Source: Streptomyces sp. H27-H1 (GTDB lineage: Bacteria; Actinomycetota; Actinomycetes; Streptomycetales; Streptomycetaceae). From it: a stretch of DNA of 64,000 bases. Within the stretch, counting starts at the first letter, position 1, and each line of letters opens with the position of its first letter. The notes under the pieces are model-generated. The model had not been told where the DNA came from, made no database searches, and was given only the letters and a program-made list of their open reading frames with translations. The translations under genes were made by a program, and so were the position numbers. This document shows positions 52,876 to 61,663 of this stretch, piece by piece. The DNA lies in contig NZ_JAPNLJ010000011.1 in NCBI RefSeq assembly GCF_026627445.1, positions 62,001 through 126,000 on the forward strand. The letters are read 5' to 3'.

Positions 52876-52891
52876 AGTGGACTAGACCTTT
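52876..52891. promoter_or_regulatory. DasR-like (dre) site upstream of nagK-nagA
   Basis: AGTGGACTAGACCTTT contains the core TGGACTAGACC, identical over 11 bases to the cutC site at 24043-24058. It lies 29 bp before the nagK GTG. DasR control of nag genes is established in Streptomyces. Confidence 0.82.
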
Positions 52892-52919
52892 ACCCTCCGA
52901 TCACGCGAGACTGTCACCC

Positions 52920-53861
52920 GTGAAACCCGTGAAACACGTCATCGCCCTCGATGTGGGCGGCACTGGGATGAAGGCCGCCCTCGTCGCCGCCGACGGCACC
53001 CTGCTCCACGAGGCGCGCCGCGCCACCGGCCGCGAGCGGGGCGCCGAAGCCGTCGTCGAGACGATCCAGGACTTCGCCGCCGAGCTCCTCGACCTCGGCC
53101 GGGAACGCTTCGCCACCACCGCCTCGGCGGCCGGCGTCGCCGTCCCGGGCATCGTCGACGCCGAGAACGGGATCGCCGTCTACGCGGCGAACCTGGGCTG
53201 GCGCGACGTCCCCATGCGCGAACTGCTCGGCAGGCGCCTCGGCGGCATCCCGGTCGCCCTCGGCCACGACGTCCGCACGGGCGGACTCGCCGAAGGCCGC
53301 ATCGGCGCGGGCCGGGGCGCCGACCGCTTCCTGTTCGTGCCCCTCGGCACCGGCATCGCCGGAGCCATCGGCATCGCCGGCCGCATCGAGGCCGGCGCGC
53401 ACGGGTACGCGGGCGAGATCGGCCACATCGTGGTCCGCCCCGGCGGCCCCGCCTGCGGCTGCGGCCAGTACGGCTGTCTGGAGACCCTCGCCTCCGCGTC
53501 CGCCGTCAGCCGCGCCTGGGCGGCCGCCTCCGGCGACCCCGAGGCGGACGCCGCGGACTGCGCCAAGGCCGTCGAATCCGGCGACGAGCGCGCCCTCGAG
53601 GTCTGGCTCGCCGCCATCGGCGCCCTGGCCGACGGGCTGGTCACCGCGATCACCCTGCTGGACCCGCGGACGCTGATCATCGGTGGCGGACTGGCCGAGG
53701 CCGGGGAAACCTTGTTCACACCACTACGGACGGCCGTGGAGGAACGCGTGACGTTCCAGCGGCTGCCCCACATCGTTCCGGCGGCCCTCGGGGACACCGC
53801 CGGATGCCTGGGTGCAGGGCTGCTCGCCTGGGATCTACTCGCCACGGAGGTACCTGCCTGA
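52920..53861 (+). CDS. nagK: ROK-family N-acetylglucosamine kinase
   Basis: 313 residues; GTG at 52920 (a second GTG three codons on is possible). ROK marks: ATP site ALDVGGTGMKAALV, LGTGIAGAI phosphate loop, GEIGHIVVRPGG and the zinc motif CGCGQYGCLE. There is no HTH, so it is an enzyme, not a ROK repressor. It phosphorylates GlcNAc to GlcNAc-6-P for NagA; the stop overlaps the nagA start by one base, so they are co-translated. A glucokinase role is less likely in this context. Confidence 0.88.
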   Translation: MKPVKHVIALDVGGTGMKAALVAADGTLLHEARRATGRERGAEAVVETIQDFAAELLDLGRERFATTASAAGVAVPGIVDAENGIAVYAANLGWRDVPMRELLGRRLGGIPVALGHDVRTGGLAEGRIGAGRGADRFLFVPLGTGIAGAIGIAGRIEAGAHGYAGEIGHIVVRPGGPACGCGQYGCLETLASASAVSRAWAAASGDPEADAADCAKAVESGDERALEVWLAAIGALADGLVTAITLLDPRTLIIGGGLAEAGETLFTPLRTAVEERVTFQRLPHIVPAALGDTAGCLGAGLLAWDLLATEVPA

Positions 53862-55030
53862 TGTCCGGAAGCGCACATGTGGGCCGCAGCACCGTTCTCT
53901 CCGGTGCCAGCGTGGTGCTGCCCACCGGCACCGTCAGGGGCGGACGCGTCATCGTCGAGGGCGAGCGCATCGTCGGCAGCGCCCACGAGGACGCGGCCGT
54001 GGTCGACCTCTCCGGGCACTGGATCGTTCCCGGCTTCGTCGACATGCACAACCACGGCGGCGGTGGCGCCTCCTTCACCTCCGGCACCGCCGAGGAGGTG
54101 CTCAAAGGGGTACGGACCCACCGCGAGCACGGCACCACCACCCTGATCGCCTCCACCGTCACCGGTGACCTGGACGAGCTCGCCCGCCGCGCCGGACTGC
54201 TCGCCGAGCTGACCCAGCAGGGCGACATCGCGGGCATCCACTTCGAGGGGCCGTTCATCAACCCCTGCCGCAAGGGCGCGCACAAGGAGGACCTGCTGCG
54301 CGACCCCGACCCGGCCGAGGTCCGCAAGCTGATCGACGCCTCGCACGGCGCCGCCCGCATGTTCACCCTCGCCACCGAACTCCCCGGCGGCCTGGACTCC
54401 GTACGGCTGCTGGCCGAGCACGGGGTCATCGCCGCGATCGGCCACACGGACTCCACCTACGAGCAGACGCTCGAGGCCATCGACGCCGGCGCGAGCGTGG
54501 CCACCCACCTCTACAACGCGATGCCGGGCCTGGAGCACCGCGCCCCGGGCCCCATCGCGGCGCTGCTGGAGGACGAGCGGGTCACCGTCGAGCTGATCAA
54601 CGACGGCACCCACCTGCACCCCGCCATGCTGGAGCTGGCCTTCCACCACGCGGGCGCGCACCGCGTCGCCCTGATCACCGACGCGATGGACGCGGCCGGC
54701 TTCGGCGACGGGATCTACCACCTCGGCCCGCTGGAGGTCGAGGTCAAGCAGGGCGTCGCCCGCCTCGTCGAGGGCGGCTCCATCGCGGGCTCCACCCTCA
54801 CCCTGGACACCGCCTTCAAGCGGTCCGTCACCCTCGACAAGCTCCCCGTCGAGTCCGTGGTCCAGGCGATCTCCGCCAACCCGGCCAAGCTCATCGGCGT
54901 CTACGACCGGGTCGGCTCGCTGGAGCCCGGAAAGTACGCGGACCTCGTCGTCCTCGACTCCGCCTTCGACGTCAAGGGCGTCATGCGGCACGGCGAATGG
55001 ATCGTCGAGCCGCTCGCGGCCCAGCGCTGA
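53861..55030 (+). CDS. nagA: N-acetylglucosamine-6-phosphate deacetylase
   Basis: 389 residues from the ATG at 53861. Amidohydrolase fold: IVPGFVDMHNHGGGGASFTS metal site, GIHFEGPFINPCRKGAH, AIGHTDSTYEQ, THLYNAMPGLEHR, and LITDAMDAAGFGDG with the catalytic aspartate. It deacetylates GlcNAc-6-P from nagK or from MurQ. nagB is not in the window. Confidence 0.96.
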   Translation: MSGSAHVGRSTVLSGASVVLPTGTVRGGRVIVEGERIVGSAHEDAAVVDLSGHWIVPGFVDMHNHGGGGASFTSGTAEEVLKGVRTHREHGTTTLIASTVTGDLDELARRAGLLAELTQQGDIAGIHFEGPFINPCRKGAHKEDLLRDPDPAEVRKLIDASHGAARMFTLATELPGGLDSVRLLAEHGVIAAIGHTDSTYEQTLEAIDAGASVATHLYNAMPGLEHRAPGPIAALLEDERVTVELINDGTHLHPAMLELAFHHAGAHRVALITDAMDAAGFGDGIYHLGPLEVEVKQGVARLVEGGSIAGSTLTLDTAFKRSVTLDKLPVESVVQAISANPAKLIGVYDRVGSLEPGKYADLVVLDSAFDVKGVMRHGEWIVEPLAAQR

Positions 55031-55125
55031 GCGATGCGGTCGGCCCCCGGTGCTGGGCCGACCGCCCTCCGTTTGGCATCGTGTGGTCCTGGAAGCCGGC
55101 GGCACACACCGAGACGGGGCCCGGC

Positions 55126-56055
55126 ATGATCCTGACCGTGACGCTCAACACCGCACTCGACGTCACCTACCGCGTACCGCGGCTGCTCGCGCACTCCTCC
55201 CACCGCGTCACCGACGTCACCGAACGCCCCGGCGGCAAGGGCCTCAACGTGGCGCGCGTGCTCGCCGCGATCGGCCACGAGGTCACCGCGACGGGCTTCG
55301 CCGGCGGCCGCACGGGAACCCTCGTACGCGAACTGCTCGCCGGCTCCCCCGGCGTCCGCGACGAGCTGCTCCCCTGCGCCGGCCCCACCCGCCGCACCCT
55401 CGCCGTCGTCGACGAGGCCTCCGGGGACACCACGCAGTTCAACGAACCCGGCCCGCTGATCACCGCCGCCGAGTGGTCCGGTTTCCTCGCCCGCTACGAG
55501 GCCCTGCTGACGGGCGGAGCCCAGGCGGTGGCCCTGTGCGGCAGCCTGCCCCCGGGCGTGCCCGTAGGGGCCTACGCCGCCCTCGTACGGGCGGCCCGCA
55601 CGGCCGGCGTGCCCGTACTCCTCGACACCAGCGGCGAAGCCCTGCGCCGCGGGGTCGCCGCCCGCCCCGACGTGATCAAACCGAACGCCGCCGAGCTCGC
55701 CGAGCTGACCGGATCCCGCGACCCGCTGCCCGCCACCCGCGACGCCCGCCGCCGCGGAGCCCGCGCGGTGGTCGCCTCGCTCGGCCCGGCCGGCCTGCTC
55801 GCCGCCACCGACCGGGGCACCTGGCGGGCGACCCCGCCCCGCGCCCTGACGGGCAACCCCACCGGCGCCGGGGACTCCGCCGTCGCGGGCCTGCTCTCCG
55901 CCCTCGCCGAAGGCCTGGACTGGCCGGAGCGCCTGACCCGCGCGGTGGCCCTCTCGGCGGCCACGGTCGCGGCCCCCACGGCGGGAGAGTTCGACCCCCG
56001 CACCTACGAGGAGGTACGGGGGTCGGTGAAGGTCACGGCGGACGGCGCCGGCTGA
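55126..56055 (+). CDS. PfkB-type sugar-phosphate kinase (1-phosphofructokinase-like)
   Basis: 309 residues. Typical hexose-phosphate kinase subfamily of PfkB: ILTVTLNTALDVTYRVPRL at the start, GGKGLNVARVLAAIGHEVTA, KPNAAELAELTG and the anion hole GNPTGAGDSAVAGLL with the catalytic aspartate. Likely phosphorylates fructose-1-P or tagatose-6-P. It lies 95 bp after nagA on the same strand and may belong to the same amino-sugar unit. No fru PTS gene is near. Confidence 0.88.
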   Translation: MILTVTLNTALDVTYRVPRLLAHSSHRVTDVTERPGGKGLNVARVLAAIGHEVTATGFAGGRTGTLVRELLAGSPGVRDELLPCAGPTRRTLAVVDEASGDTTQFNEPGPLITAAEWSGFLARYEALLTGGAQAVALCGSLPPGVPVGAYAALVRAARTAGVPVLLDTSGEALRRGVAARPDVIKPNAAELAELTGSRDPLPATRDARRRGARAVVASLGPAGLLAATDRGTWRATPPRALTGNPTGAGDSAVAGLLSALAEGLDWPERLTRAVALSAATVAAPTAGEFDPRTYEEVRGSVKVTADGAG

Positions 56056-56064
56056 GCCGGCGCC
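56044..56064. terminator. 8-bp stem-loop at the convergent pfkB/CBM boundary
   Basis: GGCGCCGG-CTGAG-CCGGCGCC overlaps the kinase stop codon and lies 16 bp from the opposing CBM gene. Confidence 0.55.
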
Positions 56065-56080
56065 GCCCTCGCGGGACGCG

Positions 56081-57109
56081 TCAGCGCTTCTCGAGCACGA
56101 ACTGGTCGATGACCGCCTCGCAGGAGTTGCCCTGCTCGCAGGAGATCTTGATGGTGTTCGTCCCCTGCTTGAGAGTCACGTAGGAGTAGGTGTTGGTCCA
56201 TCCCTTGGCCCAGTCACCCTCCCCCGCCTTCGCGAAGTTCTTCATGTTGATCGGACGGCTCTGCGCGGCATCGTTGATCGTCAGCGTCGCGCTGGCGTCC
56301 TTGCCGGGCACGCCGTAGAGCATCCGGAAGGTGTATTCACCGGCCTTCGGCACGTCCATCGTCCACGTCACGGCGGCGCCCTGCTGATTGAAGTTGCCGA
56401 CGTACTGGCTGTTCGCGCTCTTCGCACCCGGCACCGCGTTCTGCAGGGCCGCGCCACCGCTGATCACCATGCCGGCGCCGCCCGCGTCACCCTTGGGCAG
56501 CGGGGCCTCGGGCGGCGTGGAACCGCTCGGCTGACCCGAGGGGCTCTGCGCGGGGGCGGACTGGCTCTGGCCCGGGTTCGCGGTGTCCTTGCCCTTGTCC
56601 TTGTCGTCGTCCTTGCCGAAGACGACCGCCGCGCCGATGCCGATCGCCACCGCGGCGACCACCGCGACGGCCGCGATGAGCATGCCCTTGCGGCTGGACC
56701 CGCCACCGCCGTGGCCGTGGCCGCCGCCGGAGCCCGGCAGGGGAACGGACTGGGTGTACTGCGGGGGCTGCTGCTGGGACGGGACCCCGTAGCCACCCGC
56801 CTGGAGCGCTTCGGGGGCCTGGTACTGAGCCTGGTACGCCGGGGGCTGCTGCTGGGGCACCTGCCCGCGCTGGCCGCCATAGGGCCGGTCACCGACCGTG
56901 CGCACCTGGTTGTACGAGGTCCGGGGCACGCCCGGCTGCGCGCCGCCCGGCTGACCGCCGAGCGTGGGGCCGGGGTAGCCGTACCCGCCGCCCTGCCCGG
57001 GCGGGGTGGCCCCGGCGGCCTGCCCGTCCGCGTAGAGGTAGCCGAACGGGTCGTCGTCCTCGGGCTTGTTCGCCCCACTGTTCGAGCCGTTGTTCGCGGG
57101 CGTCGTCAT
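56081..57109 (-). CDS. Single-pass membrane protein with extracellular CBM35-like domain
   Basis: 342 residues. Residues 1-135 are a disordered, cytoplasmic, glycine/proline/glutamine-rich region (PQQQPPAYQAQYQAPEAL). One membrane segment follows (MLIAAVAVVAAVAIGIGAAVVF, about 143-165), then a charged/proline linker, then a C-terminal carbohydrate-binding module of the CBM35/CBM6 type (AVTWTMDVPKAGEYTFRMLYG, LKQGTNTIKISCEQG). It would display a sugar-binding domain at the cell surface. No catalytic domain. Downstream of cdgB on the same strand. Confidence 0.85.
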   Translation of the reverse strand: MTTPANNGSNSGANKPEDDDPFGYLYADGQAAGATPPGQGGGYGYPGPTLGGQPGGAQPGVPRTSYNQVRTVGDRPYGGQRGQVPQQQPPAYQAQYQAPEALQAGGYGVPSQQQPPQYTQSVPLPGSGGGHGHGGGGSSRKGMLIAAVAVVAAVAIGIGAAVVFGKDDDKDKGKDTANPGQSQSAPAQSPSGQPSGSTPPEAPLPKGDAGGAGMVISGGAALQNAVPGAKSANSQYVGNFNQQGAAVTWTMDVPKAGEYTFRMLYGVPGKDASATLTINDAAQSRPINMKNFAKAGEGDWAKGWTNTYSYVTLKQGTNTIKISCEQGNSCEAVIDQFVLEKR

Positions 57110-57177
57110 CGCAGGTCACTCCTTTCGACCCCGGGGAGCCTACCCCGAACAGGTGCGCCCACGGGCGGCCCGAGAGT

Positions 57178-58887
57178 TTACCCGGCTCTGCGGTGTGCCT
57201 TCGAACGGGAGCGCTTCTCGATGTACATGCGCTGGTCGGCGGAGCGCAGGACCTCATCCGCGGACATGCCGCAGCTGGCCCAGCCGATGCCGAAACTGGC
57301 TCCCACGCGCACCGCACGGCCGTCCACCCGGATCGGCGGGATGATCGCGTTGCGCAGCCGGACCGCGAGGTCGGCGGCGTCGGCGGCGCCCAGCCCGTCG
57401 GCGAGGACGACGAACTCGTCACCACCCAGCCGGGCCACGGTGTCCCCGTCCCTGACGCCGGTCGTCAGCCGCCGGGCCACCTCGATCAGGACGGCGTCGC
57501 CGGTGTGGTGCCCGAACCGGTCGTTGATCGACTTGAACCCGTCGAGGTCGCAGAAGAGGACCGCGAGCCCCTTCGTACCGTCGTCGATGTCGGTCGCCGG
57601 CGCGACCGTGTGCACGTGGTGGTCGTACGGGCCGCCCGCGGCCGAGCCGCCGGCCCCCGGTCCGCCCATGCCGCCGGGAAACTCGAAGGGCTCGGGGAAA
57701 CCGTCGGGCCGGAACCCGTGCTCACTGTGCTCACCGGGTGCGCCCTCCACCGAGGGCCGGGTCTCGAAGGCGGCGTCCAGCGCCTCGATGGCGGTGGCGC
57801 GCACCGCCTGCGGGCGACGGCACAGCCGGGCCCCGAGCCGGGAGCGCAGCTCGGAGCTGTTGGGCAGGCCGGTCAGCGCATCGTGACTGGCCCGGTGGGC
57901 GAGCTGGAGCTCGTGCCGCTTGCGCTCCTCGATGTCCTCGACGTGGGTGAGCAGGAAGCGCGGCCCGTCGGCGGCGTCGGCGACGACGGAGTTGCGCAGC
58001 GAGACCCAGACGTACGTACCGTCGCGCCGGCCCAGCCGCAGCTCGGCGCGGCCGCCCTCGGCGGAGGTGCGCAGCAGGGTGCCGATGTCCTCGGGGTGCA
58101 CGAGGTCGGAGAAGGAGTAGCGGCGCAGCACGGAGGCGGGCCGCCCGAGCAGCCGGCACAGCGCGTCGTTGGTGCGCAGCAGGCGGCCGTGCTGGTCGCC
58201 GCCCATCTCGGCGATGGCCATGCCGCTCGGCGCGTACTCGAAGGCCTGGCGGAACGACTCCTCGCTGGCGCGCAGGGCCTGCTGTTCGCGCTCCAGACGG
58301 ACCAGGGCCCGCTGCATGTTCGCGCGGAGCCGGGCGTTGCTGATCGCGATGGCGGCCTGGAAGGCGTACATCTGGAGTGCTTCGCGGCCCCATGCGCCGG
58401 GTCTGCGGCCGTTGCGGGGGCGGTCCACGGAGACGACGCCGAGCAGTTCGCCGCCGGAGGCATACATGGGGGCGTAGAGCCGGTCCTCGGGGTGCCACTC
58501 GTCCTCGAACCGGGGGTCGGGGCCCTCCGTGTGCCACTGCGGGACGTCGTCCTCGACGAGGACCCAGCCCTCGGTGTGCGGGATGAAGCGCAGGCCGTCC
58601 CAGCTCTCACCCATCGTCAGCCGGCGTTCCCAGGAGGCGCGCGAGCCGACTCGACCGGTGATCAGGGCTTCGGCGGCGGGGTCACCGGCGAAGGCGGCGA
58701 CGACGAGATCACCGTCGGGGCGTACGAGGTTGACGCAGGCGAGTTCGTAGCCGAGGCCCACGACGATGCCGTCCACGACGGTCTGCAGAGTGTCCGCCAG
58801 GCTCCGGGCCGTATTGAGCTCGGCCACCACCTGGTGCAGCTGCCGCAGGGTCGCAAGACGGACGTACGGCTCCGACTCGGTCTCCAT
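57178..58887 (-). CDS. cdgB: Diguanylate cyclase CdgB (GAF-PAS-GGDEF)
   Basis: 569 residues from the ATG at 58887, chosen because GGGGAGAG precedes it; longer in-frame starts exist. GAF at about 15-190, PAS/PAC at 215-335, GGDEF domain to the end with GGDEF intact at about 488-492. An RxxD inhibitory site (RDGD) sits five residues upstream, so product inhibition is expected. It makes c-di-GMP, the ligand of BldD, and affects Streptomyces development. A low-complexity insert of about 85 residues (near 355-440) interrupts the GGDEF domain. A BldD-type box lies upstream. Confidence 0.92.
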   Translation of the reverse strand: METESEPYVRLATLRQLHQVVAELNTARSLADTLQTVVDGIVVGLGYELACVNLVRPDGDLVVAAFAGDPAAEALITGRVGSRASWERRLTMGESWDGLRFIPHTEGWVLVEDDVPQWHTEGPDPRFEDEWHPEDRLYAPMYASGGELLGVVSVDRPRNGRRPGAWGREALQMYAFQAAIAISNARLRANMQRALVRLEREQQALRASEESFRQAFEYAPSGMAIAEMGGDQHGRLLRTNDALCRLLGRPASVLRRYSFSDLVHPEDIGTLLRTSAEGGRAELRLGRRDGTYVWVSLRNSVVADAADGPRFLLTHVEDIEERKRHELQLAHRASHDALTGLPNSSELRSRLGARLCRRPQAVRATAIEALDAAFETRPSVEGAPGEHSEHGFRPDGFPEPFEFPGGMGGPGAGGSAAGGPYDHHVHTVAPATDIDDGTKGLAVLFCDLDGFKSINDRFGHHTGDAVLIEVARRLTTGVRDGDTVARLGGDEFVVLADGLGAADAADLAVRLRNAIIPPIRVDGRAVRVGASFGIGWASCGMSADEVLRSADQRMYIEKRSRSKAHRRAG

Positions 58888-59014
58888 TGCTCGCTCTCCC
58901 CGAGACCTCGACAGCAACTCCAGGTTTGTCATCGGCGCTTCGTTGCGGTGTCCCGTCCACTGAATCACAGTGAGCTGTGCGGCAGGTACACAGGGTCAAC
59001 AAATCTTGCTCTCT

Positions 59015-59028
59015 GTGACTCAAGTCAC
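59015..59028. promoter_or_regulatory. BldD-type box upstream of cdgB
   Basis: GTGACTCAAGTCAC: perfect GTGACT/AGTCAC arms around CA, 128 bp before the cdgB ATG. It fits the BldD pattern (A/T)GTGA-Nm-TCAC. cdgB is an established BldD target in S. coelicolor. The 334-bp gap (58888-59221) holds no gene. Confidence 0.82.
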
Positions 59029-59221
59029 ATGAGATGAATTAAAGCGACCGCCGCGCCGCCCCGCCCAGGTTCTTTCCGGCCTGTTCATTCCGGCCTTCTC
59101 CGGCCCATTCCGGACGTTTCCGGAAGCAAACGATACGCCCGGTCCTAGGGCGAGGGGCGGGGGCGCGGCTCGGACCTCAGCCCGATGCGTCGCGCGAGGG
59201 GGTGACAGTAGCGTCCCGACC

Positions 59222-59791
59222 GTGCCCCCTACGACCCCCCTGACACCAGTTCCCGCCCCCGCCCCCCATGCTGAGGGGGTGAGCGACGACGAGTTCCGGG
59301 CCGCGATGTCCCGACTGGCGGCCGGTGTGTGCCTGATCACCGCGCAGGAGCCCCCGCTGTCGGCCGGCGGCCCGCGCGGTGAGGACGTCGGCATGACGGC
59401 GACCGCGTTCATGTCCGTGTCCCTGGAGCCGCCGCTCGTCCTCGTCAGCGTGCGCGAGGGCTCCCGGATGGACGACCTGCTGGCGGAGCAGCCGCTGTGG
59501 GCGGTGTCCGTGCTCGCCGACCACCAGCTCCAGGCCGCGAGCCGGTTCTCGATGAAGGCCCGGATCAGCGACCGGCTGCTCTTCGCGGAACTGCCCCACA
59601 CCCGCGGCGGCGTCTCCGGCGCCCTGCTCCTGTCGGAGGCACTGGCCACCCTGGAGTGCCGTACGGAGAACCGCGTCGAGGCGGGCGACCACACCCTGGT
59701 CATCGGCCGCGTGCTCACCGCCGCCCAGCCGGCGCCGGACTCCCCGCCGCTGACGTACTTCCGGGGGCGCTACCGCCACTTGGCGCCCTGA
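59222..59791 (+). CDS. Flavin reductase family protein (FMN-binding split barrel)
   Basis: 189 residues, GTG start with TAGCGT seven bases upstream as a -10 for a leaderless mRNA. The flavin-reductase signatures are RAAMSRLAAGVCLIT, MTATAFMSVSLEPPLVLVSV and SVLADHQLQAASRFSM, with VLECRTENRVEAGDHTLVIG-type end. It should reduce FMN or FAD with NAD(P)H to serve a two-component monooxygenase; no partner is adjacent. Confidence 0.9.
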   Translation: MPPTTPLTPVPAPAPHAEGVSDDEFRAAMSRLAAGVCLITAQEPPLSAGGPRGEDVGMTATAFMSVSLEPPLVLVSVREGSRMDDLLAEQPLWAVSVLADHQLQAASRFSMKARISDRLLFAELPHTRGGVSGALLLSEALATLECRTENRVEAGDHTLVIGRVLTAAQPAPDSPPLTYFRGRYRHLAP

Positions 59792-59834
59792 GCTCCGGCG
59801 CCCCGGCCCACCGGTCCCCCGGCCGCCGGTCCCG

Positions 59835-60260
59835 CTACCAGTCCCGCGCGTTGCGGCCCCGCTTGGTCTCGCCGCGGGCCTTCTTCTCGCGCAGCCGCCG
59901 CTCGTTGATCCCCCGGGGGATCTTCGTCGCCCGCCGGGCCTTCGGGGGCGGCGCCGTGGCCTCGGCCAGCAGCGCGGTCAGCCGGACCAGCGCCATCTCC
60001 CGGTTGCGGAACTGCGAGCGGTGCTCTGAGGCCCGTACCGTCACCACCCCGTCGACGAGCCGGGACGCGAGGCGCTCCAGCGCCCGCTCCTTCCACACGT
60101 CGGGCAGCGCCTTGGTCGCCGCGACGTCGAAGAGAAGCTCCACGCGCGAGTCAGAGGTGTTCACGTGCTGGCCGCCCGGCCCTGAGGACCGCGAAAAACG
60201 CCAGGCGAGCTCGCCCTCGGGGAGCACGACCGAACCGCGGATGACATAGGGACCAGGCAT
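59835..60260 (-). CDS. arfB: Alternative ribosome-rescue factor ArfB (YaeJ/ICT1-like)
   Basis: 141 residues from the ATG at 60260. It has the release-factor catalytic loop SSGPGGQHVNTSDSRVEL (GGQ near residue 28) without the codon-recognition domains, then a basic tail (KARRATKIPRGINERRLREK, ending KRGRNARDW) that enters the empty mRNA channel. It hydrolyses peptidyl-tRNA on stalled ribosomes. Convergent with the flavin-reductase gene. Confidence 0.92.
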   Translation of the reverse strand: MPGPYVIRGSVVLPEGELAWRFSRSSGPGGQHVNTSDSRVELLFDVAATKALPDVWKERALERLASRLVDGVVTVRASEHRSQFRNREMALVRLTALLAEATAPPPKARRATKIPRGINERRLREKKARGETKRGRNARDW

Positions 60261-60449
60261 GCCCCCTATGATCCGTGCCCGCGCGACCCCCGTCACCCTC
60301 ATTTCCCCGGACCGATCTGCGGACAATTCCCGGATTCCGGAACCTGGCGCCCCTCTCCCCACGTTATGGAGGTCAGCGGTAACTTGGGCAGCCTCACGGT
60401 CGATACGGCAAGTGAGACCAAGTGAGACTATGAAGGGACACCAGTCACC

Positions 60450-61025
60450 ATGGCAGTAAGCCTCTCCAAGGGCGGAAACGTCTCGCTCAGCAAGGAGGCC
60501 CCGGGCCTCGCGGCCATCACCGTGGGCCTCGGCTGGGACGTACGCACGACGACCGGTGTCGACTTCGACCTGGACGCCTCCGCCATCGCGGTCAACCCGC
60601 TCGGCAAGGTCGTCTCCGACGGCCACTTCGTCTTCTTCAACAACAAGTCCACCCCGGACCAGACCATCGTCCACACCGGTGACAACCGCACCGGCGAGGG
60701 CTCGGGCGACGACGAGGCCATCAACGTCAACCTCGCCGGCCTGCCGGCCGACGTGGACAAGATCGTCTTCCCGGTCTCCATCTACGACGCCGAGACCCGC
60801 AGCCAGAACTTCGGCCAGGTCCGCAACGCCTACATCCGCGTCGTGAACCAGGCCGGCGGCGCCGAGATCGCCCGCTACGACCTCTCCGAGGACGCGGCGA
60901 CCGAGACCGCCATGGTCTTCGGCGAGCTCTACCGCAACGGCGCCGAGTGGAAGTTCCGCGCCGTCGGCCAGGGCTACGCCTCCGGCCTGACCGGCATCGC
61001 CCAGGACTTCGGCGTCAACGTCTGA
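60450..61025 (+). CDS. terD: TerD-family protein
   Basis: 191 residues. [19 protein letters not shown], the calcium-site blocks [11 protein letters not shown] and [14 protein letters not shown], and NAYIRVVNQ are complete. TerD proteins bind calcium and belong to the tellurite/stress group; several copies occur in Streptomyces and affect development. It is monocistronic, followed by a hairpin. A leader of more than 100 bp precedes it with GGACAC near the start. Confidence 0.94.
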   Translation: MAVSLSKGGNVSLSKEAPGLAAITVGLGWDVRTTTGVDFDLDASAIAVNPLGKVVSDGHFVFFNNKSTPDQTIVHTGDNRTGEGSGDDEAINVNLAGLPADVDKIVFPVSIYDAETRSQNFGQVRNAYIRVVNQAGGAEIARYDLSEDAATETAMVFGELYRNGAEWKFRAVGQGYASGLTGIAQDFGVNV

Positions 61026-61061
61026 TCCCGAGCGGCCGCGTTCACCGACGCGTCACAGCTG

Positions 61062-61094
61062 AAGCCCCCTCCCGGCCGTCCGGGGAGGGGGCTT
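61062..61094. terminator. 12-bp stem-loop after terD
   Basis: AAGCCCCCTCCC, 9-base loop, GGGAGGGGGCTT, 37 bp beyond the terD stop. Confidence 0.88.
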
Positions 61095-61110
61095 CGCTAC
61101 CGTTCGGTAC

Positions 61111-61629
61111 GTGATCCTCCTGCCGCTCGCTCCCGTCGAGGACGGCGCCCTGCCGGGCCCGGTCCTCACCGAAATCGCCACGCTCTACGCGACCAACCAC
61201 GCGTTCTTCGAGCTCAGCGGAGATTTCCCCGACCCCGGCCGCATCACGGTCGAACAGGTCGCGGCCGCTCTCGCCGACGAACTCGCCCACGAGGGCGCCG
61301 AGGTGCTCCTCGCCCGCTCCGCCGGACGCCTCGTAGGCCTGGCCGCCACCCTCGCCCATCACCCGGAACCGGCGTCCGAGGACCCCGACCCGTGGATCGG
61401 CCTGCTGCTCATCGACGCCACCACGCACCGCGAGGGATACGGCCGCACCATGGTCGCCCTGGTCGAGGACCGCTTCCGCGCCGCCGGCCGGTCGGGCGTA
61501 CGGATCGCCGTGCTCGACGCCAACGAGAAGGGCCTCGCCTTCTGGCAGTCCCAGGGCTACGAGATCCTGCGCCGGGCCGCCGACCGCGAGGCGGGCCGCC
61601 CCTGCACGGTCCTGCGCAAGGCCCTGTAG
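61111..61629 (+). CDS. GNAT-family N-acetyltransferase
   Basis: 172 residues from a GTG just after the terD terminator. The acetyl-CoA loop is REGYGRTMVALVEDRF (about residue 109), with LLIDATTH before it and IAVLDANEKGLAFWQSQGYE after it, a normal GNAT core. Substrate unknown. It is convergent with the M1 peptidase gene, 34 bp between stops. Confidence 0.88.
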   Translation: MILLPLAPVEDGALPGPVLTEIATLYATNHAFFELSGDFPDPGRITVEQVAAALADELAHEGAEVLLARSAGRLVGLAATLAHHPEPASEDPDPWIGLLLIDATTHREGYGRTMVALVEDRFRAAGRSGVRIAVLDANEKGLAFWQSQGYEILRRAADREAGRPCTVLRKAL

Positions 61630-61663
61630 GCGGGTCGGGGACGGGGCCGGCGTACCCGGACGC

